A DNA stretch of 26,876 bases from an uncultured Desulfobacterales bacterium. Its GTDB lineage: Bacteria; Desulfobacterota; Desulfobacteria; Desulfobacterales; JAFDCJ01. The DNA is taken from NCBI GenBank assembly GCA_945787595.1, contig CALZJV010000011.1:1-26876 (forward strand), written 5' to 3'. Of this stretch, positions 1 to 8,533 are shown piece by piece. The position numbers and the translations under genes were made by a program. A model generated the notes under the pieces. It saw nothing but the letters and a program-made list of their open reading frames with translations, made no database searches and was not told the origin of the DNA. Every line of letters begins with the position of its first letter. The stretch's first letter is position 1.

Positions 1-1
1 G

Positions 2-1300
2 CTGGCTGTCGGCAGTTACTTACGGTATGTGCGATGTCCGAGGATCGGCAGATATATGCCGGTCCTTATATTTTTTATACTGAGCCTCATGAGCAAACCG
101 ATGTTCGTCACTTTACCGTTTGTATTGCTATTATTCGATTACTGGCCGCTGAAGCGGTTTCATTTTCAAGTATTCAGCGAAAGTAACAGTACCGGATCAC
201 AAATGCCAGCGAACGTTTCTCTGGTTGTTGAAAAAATCCCGTTTTTCCTGATAGCAGCTGCATCATGCATGGTTACCTTATATGTGCAACAGGATGGCGG
301 CGCGGTCGGGTCATTGGCTTTATATCCGCTTCATCTACGAATAGTCAATGCGCTGGTATCTTATGCAAGCTATATCGGTAAGATGATATGGCCTGTCAAC
401 CTGGCTGTGATATATCCGTATCCCGGGGTGTTTCCAGCGTGGCAGGTTTGGGTAGCCTGTTTGATGCTATCGGGCATGTCATTTCTGGCCCTAAAAAATT
501 ATAAATCACGCCCCTGGTTACTCGTTGGGTGGTTGTGGTACCTGGGAACACTCGTTCCCGTAATTGGGTTGGTGCAGGCCGGATCACAGGCAATGGCTGA
601 TCGATACACCTATATACCATTAATTGGAATGTTTATTATTTTAACCTGGGGGCTTTCCGATCTATTGGAGCGATACCGCATTAAACATTTCGTATTTACT
701 ATCATCGCAACCGCTATTTTAAGCGCTCTGATTGCAGTTTCGTGGAATCAAGTCGGATATTGGAAGAACAGCATGACGCTTTTTGAACATACGCTTGATG
801 TGACGAAAAATAATTATATAGCCCATAACAATCTAGGACACCGTCTACTGGAACTTGGAAAAACCGATGAAGCACTCCGACATTTTACAAAGTCAATTGA
901 AATTAATTCTGAATTTGAAATCGCGTATCTTAACCTGGGGCTTGCGTTTTCCAGACAGGGGAAATTAGATCAAGCTATCAACCATTATTCCAAAGCGTTG
1001 CAGATTAAACCCAATTATACTGATGCCCACAACAATATAGGCAATGTCTGGTACCGTCTGGGAAAAGCAGATATAGCTTATAAACACTATCTGGAGGCCA
1101 TAAAGATCAATCCGGCCTATGCAGAAGGCTACAATAATTTAGGCGCTGCTTCGATTCGGCTGGGAGACCTAAAAAGGGCTGTCTTTTTTTTTAGAAGAGC
1201 ACTCAAAATTAATCCAGAATTTATAGGTGCTCAAAATAATCTAACAAATACTTTATCCGCATTAGAAAAAAGAAATGACAAAATTTCTGCGAGCCAATAA
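2..1300 (+). CDS. Membrane-anchored TPR protein (TMTC-like), 5' end outside window
   Basis: The reading frame is open to the first base, so the true start lies upstream; the first in-frame start-like codon (GTG, base 29) is internal. The N-terminal half is hydrophobic, with several membrane segments and the conserved stretch SKPMFVTLPFVLLLFDYWPL typical of bacterial relatives of TMTC-type membrane glycosyltransferase/TPR proteins. The last ~165 residues hold about four tetratricopeptide repeats, recognisable by the recurring NNLG...G....A..H...A..I.P pattern. Proteins of this layout sit in the inner membrane with the TPR domain outside or in the cytoplasm as a protein-binding platform, often near polysaccharide or type IV pilus genes. 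The substrate cannot be read from the sequence. The pilin-like gene follows after about 200 bases. The family call is firm; the enzymatic role is inference. Confidence 0.8.
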   Translation: MAVGSYLRYVRCPRIGRYMPVLIFFILSLMSKPMFVTLPFVLLLFDYWPLKRFHFQVFSESNSTGSQMPANVSLVVEKIPFFLIAAASCMVTLYVQQDGGAVGSLALYPLHLRIVNALVSYASYIGKMIWPVNLAVIYPYPGVFPAWQVWVACLMLSGMSFLALKNYKSRPWLLVGWLWYLGTLVPVIGLVQAGSQAMADRYTYIPLIGMFIILTWGLSDLLERYRIKHFVFTIIATAILSALIAVSWNQVGYWKNSMTLFEHTLDVTKNNYIAHNNLGHRLLELGKTDEALRHFTKSIEINSEFEIAYLNLGLAFSRQGKLDQAINHYSKALQIKPNYTDAHNNIGNVWYRLGKADIAYKHYLEAIKINPAYAEGYNNLGAASIRLGDLKRAVFFFRRALKINPEFIGAQNNLTNTLSALEKRNDKISASQ

Positions 1301-1503
1301 TAAAAAATATTTAATCCTGAAGAACCATTTATACAACTATCTGCTTCGCAAGCGGGCAATTGAAAAATGGGCGGTTGATATAGCATGTTATGTGTATGGT
1401 TAAAATTAGGATTTATTTTTTTCTAGCACCCTAATTTAATTTTATCACTCTTTACATTTACGAGGTCCTACTTCTGAAGATCCTCAACAATAAAAAAGAT
1501 CGC

Positions 1504-1959
1504 ATGGCTTGCAAAGGGTTTACACTTATTGAGTTAATGGTTGTAATAGCTACAATTGGTATTCTTGCCGCCATTGCAATTCCAAACTTTATAAGTTATC
1601 GAAAAAAAGCCAGAATAGTCAGCGTTGTATCCAATTTGAAAAACTTTGAAAAGGGATTTATAGCTTATGCCAATGACGAAGGTGGATTTCCAAATGACTC
1701 CCATATAGTTTTACCCGATCTTCCGAAGATGGAAAATTACATCAACCCAGAAGTTTGGGGACAGACCACCCCACTGGGAGGTACTTATAATTGGGAAGGG
1801 CCGGATAATTATCCATATGCTGGGATTGCAATTTTTGAGGTGACTGCACTACAGAAGGATTTAGAATTGCTTGATAGCATGCTTGATGACGGAGACCTAT
1901 CTCAGGGAAAATTCCGTCAAACTCCCAATGGCAGATACACATACATTATTGAGGAATAG
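1504..1959 (+). CDS. Type IV pilin-like / pseudopilin protein
   Basis: A class III signal peptide is plain: a short basic leader ending in Gly, prepilin peptidase cleavage at KG|FTLIEL, the conserved Glu at mature position 5, and a hydrophobic helix running to AIPNF. The globular domain has a GG.YNWEG motif and ends in RYTYIIEE, similar to small GspG/PilA-like pilins; it has no Cys pair. At about 151 residues it has normal length. Start choice is uncertain. The ATG has no good ribosome site, whereas GAGGT at 1462-1466 lies 7 bases before an in-frame CTG at 1474. That start would give a ten-residue longer basic leader (KILNNKKDR before MACKG). No other pilus assembly gene is in the window, so it is an orphan pilin here. 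It could be a minor pilin or a T2SS pseudopilin. Confidence 0.85.
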   Translation: MACKGFTLIELMVVIATIGILAAIAIPNFISYRKKARIVSVVSNLKNFEKGFIAYANDEGGFPNDSHIVLPDLPKMENYINPEVWGQTTPLGGTYNWEGPDNYPYAGIAIFEVTALQKDLELLDSMLDDGDLSQGKFRQTPNGRYTYIIEE

Positions 1960-2045
1960 GAAGTAGAGAACTATCCATATCATAATATGTCACGTAAGAC
2001 TGTTGTTTAGAATCGAGGCTCTGATAACTCAATAAATTTAAATAA

Positions 2046-2075
2046 TTGACACCTGCCGATAATTTTTATTATAAT
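2046..2075 (+). promoter_or_regulatory. Sigma-70-type promoter for the GT2 gene
   Basis: A -35 box TTGACA (2046-2051) and a -10 box TATAAT (2070-2075) are both exact consensus, separated by 18 bases. They lie 95 bases upstream of the GT2 start in an otherwise AT-rich leader. This suggests the GT2 gene (and perhaps galE further on) is transcribed separately from the pilin gene. AAGGA at 2153-2157 is the likely ribosome site, with a rather long spacing of 12. Confidence 0.7.
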
Positions 2076-2169
2076 CTTGCATATTACAATTAATCATCTG
2101 TTCACATCCATCTTACCGAAGTTTTTTCCAACAAGAAAAATAATCGGTCTAGAAGGAAATATTTAATTA

Positions 2170-3084
2170 ATGAATGCTAAGAAAGTATCCGTCATAATAC
2201 CGGTTTTTGATGAAGGCAAGACTATTGGAGACCTTGTATCCAAGATCAAAACTTGTTATCCGGGCTTTGATGTTATTGTTATTGATGACGGTTCTATTGA
2301 CAACACCGCTGATGCAGCTCAGAAAGCCGGCGCCAAGGTATACAGCCATCCATATAATATTGGAAACGGGGCCGCCGTAAAAAGCGGAATTCGAGTTGCC
2401 GATGGCGATATTCTTGTTTTTTTGGATGGTGACGGGCAACATGATCCGGAGGATATCGCAGAGTTATTACGATATTTTCCGCAATTTGATATGGTGGTCG
2501 GCGCTCGTTCCATGGGCGGGCAAGCTTCTTTAGGGCGGGCATTCGGCAACAAAGCTTACAGCTGGTTTGCATCATATGTTGCCAAGTTTCCCATCAAAGA
2601 TCTTACATCTGGATTTCGGGCCGTTAAATCAAATATCGCTAAAAGCTTTGTATACTTGCTTCCCAATACCTATTCGTATCCTGCCACCATAACCCTGGGG
2701 GTATTAAGAAGTGGTCTGAGCGTCAAATATGTTCCCATTAAAATGCGGAAAAGAAAAACAGGTAAAAGCAACATAAAACTGTTTCAGGATGGTGTACGCT
2801 TTTTCATGATAATCACCCGTATTTGCACGTTGTATTCACCCATGAGGGTATTTCTTCCGGTCAGCTTCACGATGTTTTTATTGGGAGTGGCCAATTACCT
2901 TTATACATACATAACCCACAGTCGATTCACGAACATGAGCGTTTTTATGTTTGTGGCCGCCATTATCATTTTCATGATGAGTCTGATTTCTGAACAAATC
3001 TGCCAGATGCGATTCGAAAGAAGAGGGGCGGATCGTCCTATAAAAAAAGCAGAAGCCAATGTCAAAGATCAGTCCGGACCGTAA
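2170..3084 (+). CDS. Family 2 glycosyltransferase, DPM/GtrB-like, with C-terminal membrane segments
   Basis: A GT-A fold transferase that probably moves a sugar from a nucleotide donor to a polyprenyl phosphate at the inner membrane. The N-terminus has SVIIPVFDEG, then VIDDGS (37-42) and LDGDGQHDP (85-93) with the metal-binding DxD, followed by DLTSGFRAVK (144-153) and a basic KRKTGKS segment (194-200), all typical of the dolichyl-phosphate mannosyltransferase branch. Two hydrophobic segments (about 226-248 and 257-278) would anchor it in the membrane; the last 25 residues are polar. The 304-residue length fits DPM1/GtrB-type proteins. It has its own consensus promoter. It is separated from galE by a repeat-rich spacer, so co-transcription is uncertain. 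The donor sugar cannot be told. Confidence 0.88.
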   Translation: MNAKKVSVIIPVFDEGKTIGDLVSKIKTCYPGFDVIVIDDGSIDNTADAAQKAGAKVYSHPYNIGNGAAVKSGIRVADGDILVFLDGDGQHDPEDIAELLRYFPQFDMVVGARSMGGQASLGRAFGNKAYSWFASYVAKFPIKDLTSGFRAVKSNIAKSFVYLLPNTYSYPATITLGVLRSGLSVKYVPIKMRKRKTGKSNIKLFQDGVRFFMIITRICTLYSPMRVFLPVSFTMFLLGVANYLYTYITHSRFTNMSVFMFVAAIIIFMMSLISEQICQMRFERRGADRPIKKAEANVKDQSGP

Positions 3085-3467
3085 AATCCGGTTGTGCATT
3101 GAACAATGGGAATTTACAAGGAATCTATCACCATTCGACTTTTTGAACTTCACCACGGAGACACTGAGAGCGCAGTCCGCCGGAGGAAGATTATTTTTTA
3201 TCCAATCGGGAGACCCCAGTTAAATACACTTTGCTGTTTTCTACGAAAAATTTAACTGTGCAGGCGACGATTGGATAAAAGCAACGCTTGCCATGAACGA
3301 ATGTTTTTTCTTTCCCGTCGCCTGTCCCGTGGAATGCAGTTGGGGTTATTACTCCACTGATGTCTCCCCCGGAAAGACGGGATGCAAGCACCGGCAAAGA
3401 AAAATATTTATCCCTTCGTGCCTGGGGTAACTTATGGTTCCGGCTTATCCGGGCTAGGAATTGCTCT
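3085..3467. repeat. Gene-free spacer with nested inverted repeats
   Basis: No convincing gene lies here. Three perfect inverted-repeat pairs are visible. TTTTATCCAATCG (3196-3208) pairs with CGATTGGATAAAA (3268-3280). Nested inside it, CAGTTAAAT (3217-3225) pairs with ATTTAACTG (3250-3258). CAGGCGACG (3261-3269) pairs with CGTCGCCTG (3316-3324) further out. GGAGACA (3157-3163) can also pair with TGTCTCC (3361-3367). A phrase beginning CCACGGAGACAC near the left end and a CCGG-rich stretch (about 3431-3460) just before galE look like dispersed repeat material. The arrangement resembles a small non-autonomous element or a folded leader. The pairings are read directly; the nature of the element is inference. 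Confidence 0.6.
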
Positions 3468-4454
3468 ATGAATCAATCACAAAAATCTGTTTTGGTAACC
3501 GGTGGTGCGGGCTACATCGGCGCACATGCTTGCAAGGTGCTCGCAGGAGCAGGGTACATGCCTATTGCTTATGACAACCTTGTCTATGGTCATTCTCAAT
3601 CCGTAAAATGGGGCCCGCTGGAAGAGGGTGATATTGGTGATAGCCTGCGACTTGAGACCGTGCTGCAAAAATATAACCCCACCGCCGTAATGCACTTTGC
3701 CGCATACGCCTATGTGGGAGAATCCGTAGAAAACCCGGCCAAATATTACCGCAACAATGTGGCCGGTACGCTGACGTTAGTGGAATCCATGAGAAACTGC
3801 GGCGTTCAGAATATAATATTTTCCAGTACCTGTGCGACCTACGGTATGCCCGAACAAATTCCCATCGGGGAAGATCATCCCCAATACCCAATCAATCCTT
3901 ACGGCCGCAGCAAACTCATGATTGAATGGATCTTGCGGGATTTTTCAGCCGCCTATAACTTTAAATTCGTATCGTTACGGTATTTCAACGCCGCCGGTGC
4001 GGACCCGGATGCCGAAATCGGTGAAGATCACCATCCCGAAACCCATCTTATTCCATTAATTTTGGATGTGGCCCTGGGTAAGCGAAATCAGCTAGAAATT
4101 TTCGGAACCGACTACGACACCCCTGACGGCACCTGCATCCGGGACTATATTCACGTTTCCGATCTTGCGAATGCACACCTGCTGGCTCTTGAATATCTCA
4201 GGGATGGCGGCCAAAGTAATGTCTTCAATCTTGGGAACGGCAATGGGTTTTCGGTCAGAGAGGTGATTACAGTTGCCAGGGAGTTGACGGGGTGCGATAT
4301 CCTTTGTGTAGAATCAGAGCGCAGACCCGGAGACCCGCCTGTTTTGATAGGGGATTCTGAAAAGATAAGACAGGTTCTGGATTGGAATCCGGTCCTTAAC
4401 CAGCTGAAAACCATTATTGAGACAGCCTGGCAATGGCAAAAAAAAATATCGTAA
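3468..4454 (+). CDS. galE: UDP-glucose 4-epimerase
   Basis: Interconverts UDP-glucose and UDP-galactose (or the GlcNAc/GalNAc pair) in the cytoplasm, supplying donors for the surrounding glycosyltransferases. It is an extended SDR protein. The NAD-binding motif TGGAGYIG spans residues 11-18, the FSSTCATYG strand lies at 118-126, and the catalytic pair Tyr145-x3-Lys149 sits in NPYGRSK; the active-site Ser of E. coli GalE is Thr here, as in many homologues. LRYFNAAGAD and GDPPVLIGDS motifs follow. The 328-residue length matches GalE. The ATG was chosen because homology starts at KSVLVTGGAGYIG and AGGA lies about 8 bases upstream; the frame is open to 3360 but that extension is repeat material. 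The stop overlaps the next start (TAATG). Confidence 0.95.
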   Translation: MNQSQKSVLVTGGAGYIGAHACKVLAGAGYMPIAYDNLVYGHSQSVKWGPLEEGDIGDSLRLETVLQKYNPTAVMHFAAYAYVGESVENPAKYYRNNVAGTLTLVESMRNCGVQNIIFSSTCATYGMPEQIPIGEDHPQYPINPYGRSKLMIEWILRDFSAAYNFKFVSLRYFNAAGADPDAEIGEDHHPETHLIPLILDVALGKRNQLEIFGTDYDTPDGTCIRDYIHVSDLANAHLLALEYLRDGGQSNVFNLGNGNGFSVREVITVARELTGCDILCVESERRPGDPPVLIGDSEKIRQVLDWNPVLNQLKTIIETAWQWQKKIS

Positions 4455-5662
4455 TGGCGCAAAATGCAGTACGAAAAAAAATCCTTGTTCTCACTTCCAC
4501 CTTCCCGCGCTGGAAGGATGATGTCGAACCCCCGTTTGTTTATGAATTAAGCCGCCGCCTGAGTTCGAATTATTCAGTGCACATTCTGGCACCCCATGCC
4601 ACCGGCGCCGCTACCGAAGAGTATTTCGATGGAATGCGGGTCACTCGTTATCGTTATTTTATAACACGCTGGGAAAGTTTGGCTTATCATGGCGGAATTC
4701 TGGCGAATCTGAAACAAAATCCTCTACGCTATTTAGTGGTCCCATTTTTCCTTTTAGGACAATTGGTAGCGTTTGTCCGTTTGCTGCACAATTACCGTTA
4801 TGATTGTATTCATGCCCACTGGCTGATTCCCCAGGGTTTGATCGCCATAATTGCGCGTTTATTCATTAAATCGGTTCCGCCCGTGGTCGTCACCTCACAC
4901 GGTGGTGATCTTTTCGGCCTTAAAGGTTTTGTGTTTAACCGACTGAAACGGTCCGTTGCCCTCCGGTCGGCTGCTGTTACAGTCGTCAGTCATGCGATGA
5001 TGGATGTACTGCAGGAACTGAGGATCGCTGATAGCCGGATAAATGTGATACCTATGGGGGTTGATTTACGCAATCGTTTCGTTCCACCTGCCAAACGACA
5101 AGCAACCGCAGTGGTGCTTTTTGTCGGACGGCTGGTGGAAAAAAAAGGACTCAAATACTTGATCGAAGCGATGCCGTTGATTTTGAAAAAACATTCGAAT
5201 GCAACTCTGAAAATTGTCGGCGACGGCCAGGAAAAAGAGAAAATTCTCAAACTTATATTGGAACTGGGCATAGGTGAACAGGTTGAATTTCTTGGGGCTG
5301 TTGCAAATGAAACCCTCACAGAAATATATCACTCGTCTGATGTGGTTGTTTTTCCGTCAGTTGTTGCAGGTAACGGTGACCGTGAGGGATTCGGGTTGGT
5401 GCTGGTGGAAGCACTGGGCTGTGAATGTGCGACTGTTGTTACGGATTTGCCGGCTATGCAGGATATAATTCATAATGGTAAATCAGCGCTTGTTGTCCCC
5501 CAGAAGGATGCCAACATTCTCGCAGAAAAAGTCAGTCTCCTGATAGACAATGATAAACTGCGTCATTTACTGGGAAAGCAGGGCAGGCAATATGTCCTGG
5601 AAAGATTTGATTGGGAAATTATCACTAGTCAATACAAAGAGCTTATCCGCTCGGTTATATAG
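4454..5662 (+). CDS. Family 4 glycosyltransferase (GT-B fold)
   Basis: A retaining GT-B glycosyltransferase of the GT4 type, acting at the cytoplasmic face of the inner membrane. The N-terminal domain opens with KKILVLTSTFPRW and carries HAHWLIPQG and VTSHGGDLFG. The C-terminal domain begins near VVLFVGRLVEKKGL and contains IVGDGQEK and the donor-binding E-x7-E motif (EGFGLVLVE) in REGFGLVLVEALGCE. The 402-residue length is standard. The ATG overlapping the galE stop (TAATG) is preferred because this geometry favours translational coupling; an ATG 21 bases earlier is possible. Coupling to galE suggests the donor may be UDP-Gal or UDP-Glc, but this is inference. It faces the end of the - strand glycan operon about 50 bases away, with no obvious hairpin terminator between. 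Confidence 0.9.
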   Translation: MAQNAVRKKILVLTSTFPRWKDDVEPPFVYELSRRLSSNYSVHILAPHATGAATEEYFDGMRVTRYRYFITRWESLAYHGGILANLKQNPLRYLVVPFFLLGQLVAFVRLLHNYRYDCIHAHWLIPQGLIAIIARLFIKSVPPVVVTSHGGDLFGLKGFVFNRLKRSVALRSAAVTVVSHAMMDVLQELRIADSRINVIPMGVDLRNRFVPPAKRQATAVVLFVGRLVEKKGLKYLIEAMPLILKKHSNATLKIVGDGQEKEKILKLILELGIGEQVEFLGAVANETLTEIYHSSDVVVFPSVVAGNGDREGFGLVLVEALGCECATVVTDLPAMQDIIHNGKSALVVPQKDANILAEKVSLLIDNDKLRHLLGKQGRQYVLERFDWEIITSQYKELIRSVI

Positions 5663-5713
5663 TAATTTAGATACTATACCCTTCTTGATTTAAAAAACCT
5701 AAAATAAACTGCT

Positions 5714-6475
5714 TCACGACTTTTTCAACAGCCATATGTAACCGGGGCATAGCCAATAAGCGTATTTAACTATCCATCCTGCAAGTCTGGTCTTCATCGT
5801 GTCGGTTTTCAGCATGTAATCGGCCGAAAATCGATGCGGATTTTCAATAATGGATCGGGTGTAATCGATAATCTCAAATCTGTCCACCAGACGCCTCAAG
5901 GCCCAGTAAGACAGATGCTTTTCATAATATAAGCTGCCTTTGCCTGACCATTTGACATACAAATGAGCCAGCGGACGAGGAAAGACCGACAAAAAGGGGA
6001 GGTGATAGTGGGGTTCAATGATGTTTAGTCGATTGCCTGCGGCAAAATAGCATACGCCACCGGGTTTCAATATTCGGAAAATTTCATCCATCATCAATGC
6101 CGGGTTTGGTACATGTTCGTAAACCTGGGCGCAAATGACCGCATCAAAATAGTTTTCCGGCATTTCGATTTTTAGCGAATCGGCTTGAATAAATACCAGG
6201 TTATTTTTTGTATGGGTTGATTTGGCAAATTCAACAGCAGGGCGGTCAATATCGATACCGACCACCTCGCCGAAATACATCGCAAGATAATTGGCAATTA
6301 ATCCCGTGGACGATCCGACATCCAGCAGGGTAAGAGATTTAAGGTCGGTGTTGAAATAATCCTGCAGCACAGATACCATTGTTTTAGCTTTGCGCTCTCT
6401 ACCCAGGCGGTTATACATCTCCTCGCGGTGCATCTCCGAAAATTCGTATTGGTATTTATTCTCACTATTATCCAT
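5714..6475 (-). CDS. Class I SAM-dependent methyltransferase, last gene of the glycan operon
   Basis: A cytoplasmic methyltransferase of the Methyltransf_11/25 kind. Motif I is LLDVGSSTGLIA (about 50-61), an acidic residue follows in VVGIDID (71-77), and the post-motif VICAQVYEHVPNP (113-125) and LKPGG (136-140) segments are typical. The C-terminus is moderately hydrophobic (WIVKYAYWLCPGYIWLLKK), which may tie it to the membrane. At 253 residues it has normal size. It lies 21 bases after the upstream GT4 gene, and the ribosome site is weak, so coupled translation is plausible. The likely role is O- or N-methylation of a sugar precursor or glycan end; a terminal methyl group can cap chain growth in some O-antigens. 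Substrate unknown. Confidence 0.85.
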   Translation of the reverse strand: MDNSENKYQYEFSEMHREEMYNRLGRERKAKTMVSVLQDYFNTDLKSLTLLDVGSSTGLIANYLAMYFGEVVGIDIDRPAVEFAKSTHTKNNLVFIQADSLKIEMPENYFDAVICAQVYEHVPNPALMMDEIFRILKPGGVCYFAAGNRLNIIEPHYHLPFLSVFPRPLAHLYVKWSGKGSLYYEKHLSYWALRRLVDRFEIIDYTRSIIENPHRFSADYMLKTDTMKTRLAGWIVKYAYWLCPGYIWLLKKS

Positions 6476-6496
6476 TTTAAATGATACTTTTGATCA

Positions 6497-7591
6497 CTAA
6501 AATTGTTCCTCTTTTAAAACGAGCATAATTTTTTCCAATTCCTTTGCCAAATCTCTCCAAGTAGGAGAAACATCATAGTCCGTTTTCTTGTCGACAAGTC
6601 GTCTTTCAAGGGCTTCGGCCAATGACAACGGATTCCCCGGTTCATATAACCATTCCGGGTGATCTTTTAACACTGCCTTCAAGCCGCCGACTTTTGCAGC
6701 TATCACAGGGATATTACAAGCCATAAATTCCCTCGTCTTTTGAGGAAAACAGTATTTTCCAAAATCATCATCAGCATAACAGACGACGGCGACATCCAGT
6801 GCATTAATAAAATGAGGCACCTTCTCAAAGGGCAGTATTCCACAATCATGTATACGGGTGTCTGTGGGGATCTGAATATCTCGGGGTCCTGCCAGTGCAA
6901 GGTGTAGATCAGAATTTTGCTTTTTCAGTTTTTCAAATGCTTCCAGTAGCAAGTCTACTTCCCTGATTTTGTACAATGCTCCGGCGGTGCCGATAATGCG
7001 TGCATTCGATGGCAGGTCGAACATCTCCCGACAGCGTATTTTGTCTAGTGGTTTGAACAAATCTGTTCTAACCGCAAACTCGACTGGGTAAATGCGCTGA
7101 TGAGGTGCATAACGGTCCAAAATGAATTCGGCGAAAGGACTGCTCAGACATGTGATGGCATCACTCCGACGCAATGCCCAGTGATATAGTTGTTTCGCCA
7201 GAGGTAGCCGGGCAACGAAAAATTCACCAAAATTATCGTAAATATCGAAGACAACCGGAACGTCATATATCCGCCCAAGGAAACAGCCAATGACACCATA
7301 GAAGGAATCCGAGCATGCCCAGATAATGTCCGATTCCTTAACATGGCGACGTGCAGTTTCAATAAACCGCACAAGCCCGGTAGCCTTAAAATAACCGGCA
7401 TTAATACTTTTCCATAAAACTGGCCCATCCTTAATCCAACCCTCATTTTTATCTTGATAACTTAAACACAGTCCTTTAACCTGATGCCCCCTTTGCGCGA
7501 GGGCCAGCGGTATTTCACGAAATCGTCCGTAGCGATCATCAATCAAGTCCTTGTTCATGTACTGACGTTTGGTAATTACGAGTATTCGCAC
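6497..7591 (-). CDS. Family 4 glycosyltransferase (GT-B fold) with altered donor motif
   Basis: The N-terminus MRILVITKRQ, the acceptor-domain segments VVFDIYDNFGEF and ITCLSSPFAEFIL, and the C-terminal GTAGALYKIREVDLLLEA and LALAGPRDI blocks mark a GT4-like GT-B protein of 364 residues. The usual E-x7-E is only half present: Glu288 in TREFMACNIPVIAA is the second Glu, while the first position is Tyr280 (FGKYCFPQK). This variant is common in some GT4 subfamilies, so activity is not ruled out. The start is GTG, backed by GAGGA about 9 bases upstream. It sits 85 bases downstream of the GT2 gene and 21 bases before the last methyltransferase. Donor and acceptor unknown. Confidence 0.85.
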   Translation of the reverse strand: MRILVITKRQYMNKDLIDDRYGRFREIPLALAQRGHQVKGLCLSYQDKNEGWIKDGPVLWKSINAGYFKATGLVRFIETARRHVKESDIIWACSDSFYGVIGCFLGRIYDVPVVFDIYDNFGEFFVARLPLAKQLYHWALRRSDAITCLSSPFAEFILDRYAPHQRIYPVEFAVRTDLFKPLDKIRCREMFDLPSNARIIGTAGALYKIREVDLLLEAFEKLKKQNSDLHLALAGPRDIQIPTDTRIHDCGILPFEKVPHFINALDVAVVCYADDDFGKYCFPQKTREFMACNIPVIAAKVGGLKAVLKDHPEWLYEPGNPLSLAEALERRLVDKKTDYDVSPTWRDLAKELEKIMLVLKEEQF

Positions 7592-7676
7592 AAAAAAAGT
7601 TCCTCGTTTTACTGTCGATTGTTCTTGAAATGGGCATATAGATTTTGGTGTCAGTCCCGCGCCGTTTTATGGATTT

Positions 7677-8462
7677 TTATGATATCCGAAATTTTTTATA
7701 CGGCATGTAAAGCGATCTGAAAATAAACTGGGCCATCCTCCAACCTTGATTCCGTTCATTTCGCATTTGCACCAATCTTTCTTCTTCCAACCTGTTATAA
7801 ACAAATTTCACAATACTGCCGACGCCTGTTCCACCCATCAGCGCCACCGGAAACTTTCCAAACCTAACAGAGCATTTGTAATGAAGTGCCCGATAAAAAA
7901 AATCGTAGTCCATGTTTATTTTGAATTCTTCTCGAAATCCATTAATTTTGTTAAAGACACGCTTGTGAACAAAACATCCTTGATGAGGGAATATAAATTT
8001 GAAATGATTCCACCACAGGAGCCGAATTGGTTTTCTGAGAACTTTACCTCTAATCGGGTCATCTAACACTACTGGAAAACTCATGATATCGACCCGCTCC
8101 TTTTTTAAATAGTGTGAAACATTTTCCAGTATACCCGGATTCAGAAGTTGGTCATCTGCCTGAATAACGAGAACATATTGGCCCCTGGTTAGTCGGAGAC
8201 CTTTGTTCAATGCATGGGAAATACCGCGATCCGGCTCTGAAATCCATTTCAGGCTATAGGAACTTTCAAATCTTTTGAGAATATCCTGAGTTTTATCACA
8301 AGACCCTCCGTCCACAACAATATGTTCAAAGTCCGTGAATATCTGCTCCGCGACAGAAGCTAAGGTATTTTCAAGCGTAGCACTACTGTTAAATGCGGCG
8401 GTTAAGATAGTGAAAAAGGTATTTTTTTTCGTGGTCGCAATAATGTTTTTCATAACATTCAT
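7677..8462 (-). CDS. Family 2 glycosyltransferase (WcaA-like)
   Basis: A GT-A enzyme with the strands expected of family 2: FFTILTAAFNSS at the start, IVVDGGSCDKT (48-58), SEPDRGISHALNKG (75-88) and the metal-binding region VIQADDQLLNP (99-109). KINGFREEFKINMDYDFFYR further on supplies the ED/DY-type catalytic segment. The 261 residues match small cytoplasmic GT2 enzymes of colanic-acid-type clusters, with no clear membrane helix. The ATG has no strong ribosome site; another ATG lies three codons in. Placed between two GT4 genes, it probably adds one residue of the repeat unit. The specific sugar is unknown. Confidence 0.88.
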   Translation of the reverse strand: MNVMKNIIATTKKNTFFTILTAAFNSSATLENTLASVAEQIFTDFEHIVVDGGSCDKTQDILKRFESSYSLKWISEPDRGISHALNKGLRLTRGQYVLVIQADDQLLNPGILENVSHYLKKERVDIMSFPVVLDDPIRGKVLRKPIRLLWWNHFKFIFPHQGCFVHKRVFNKINGFREEFKINMDYDFFYRALHYKCSVRFGKFPVALMGGTGVGSIVKFVYNRLEEERLVQMRNERNQGWRMAQFIFRSLYMPYKKFRIS

Positions 8463-8533
8463 AACTAGTTAAATGGAAGTCTTTTTTCCGGTTCATACTT
8501 GCCTCGATCAGCTAGGGGGATAAAGAAGAAACA

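Noticed and set aside
1403..1437. AAATTAGG/CCTAATTT inverted repeat upstream of the pilin gene
   Set aside because: Eight AT-rich bases with a 19-base loop in AT-rich DNA can occur by chance; no sigma-54 or other promoter element accompanies it.
3191..3397. 68-codon open frame on the - strand in the galE upstream spacer
   Set aside because: It lies across the nested inverted repeats, shows no recognisable motif, and has no supporting context; treated as part of the repeat region.
3360..3467. N-terminal extension of galE
   Set aside because: GalE homology begins at the ATG at 3468; the extension is spacer sequence with repeat character.
5663..5713. Bidirectional terminator between the convergent GT4 and methyltransferase genes
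   Set aside because: No convincing stem with a T-run could be found in these 51 bases.
7746..8066. 106-codon + strand open frame
   Set aside because: It is antisense to the well-supported GT2 gene and has no recognisable features.
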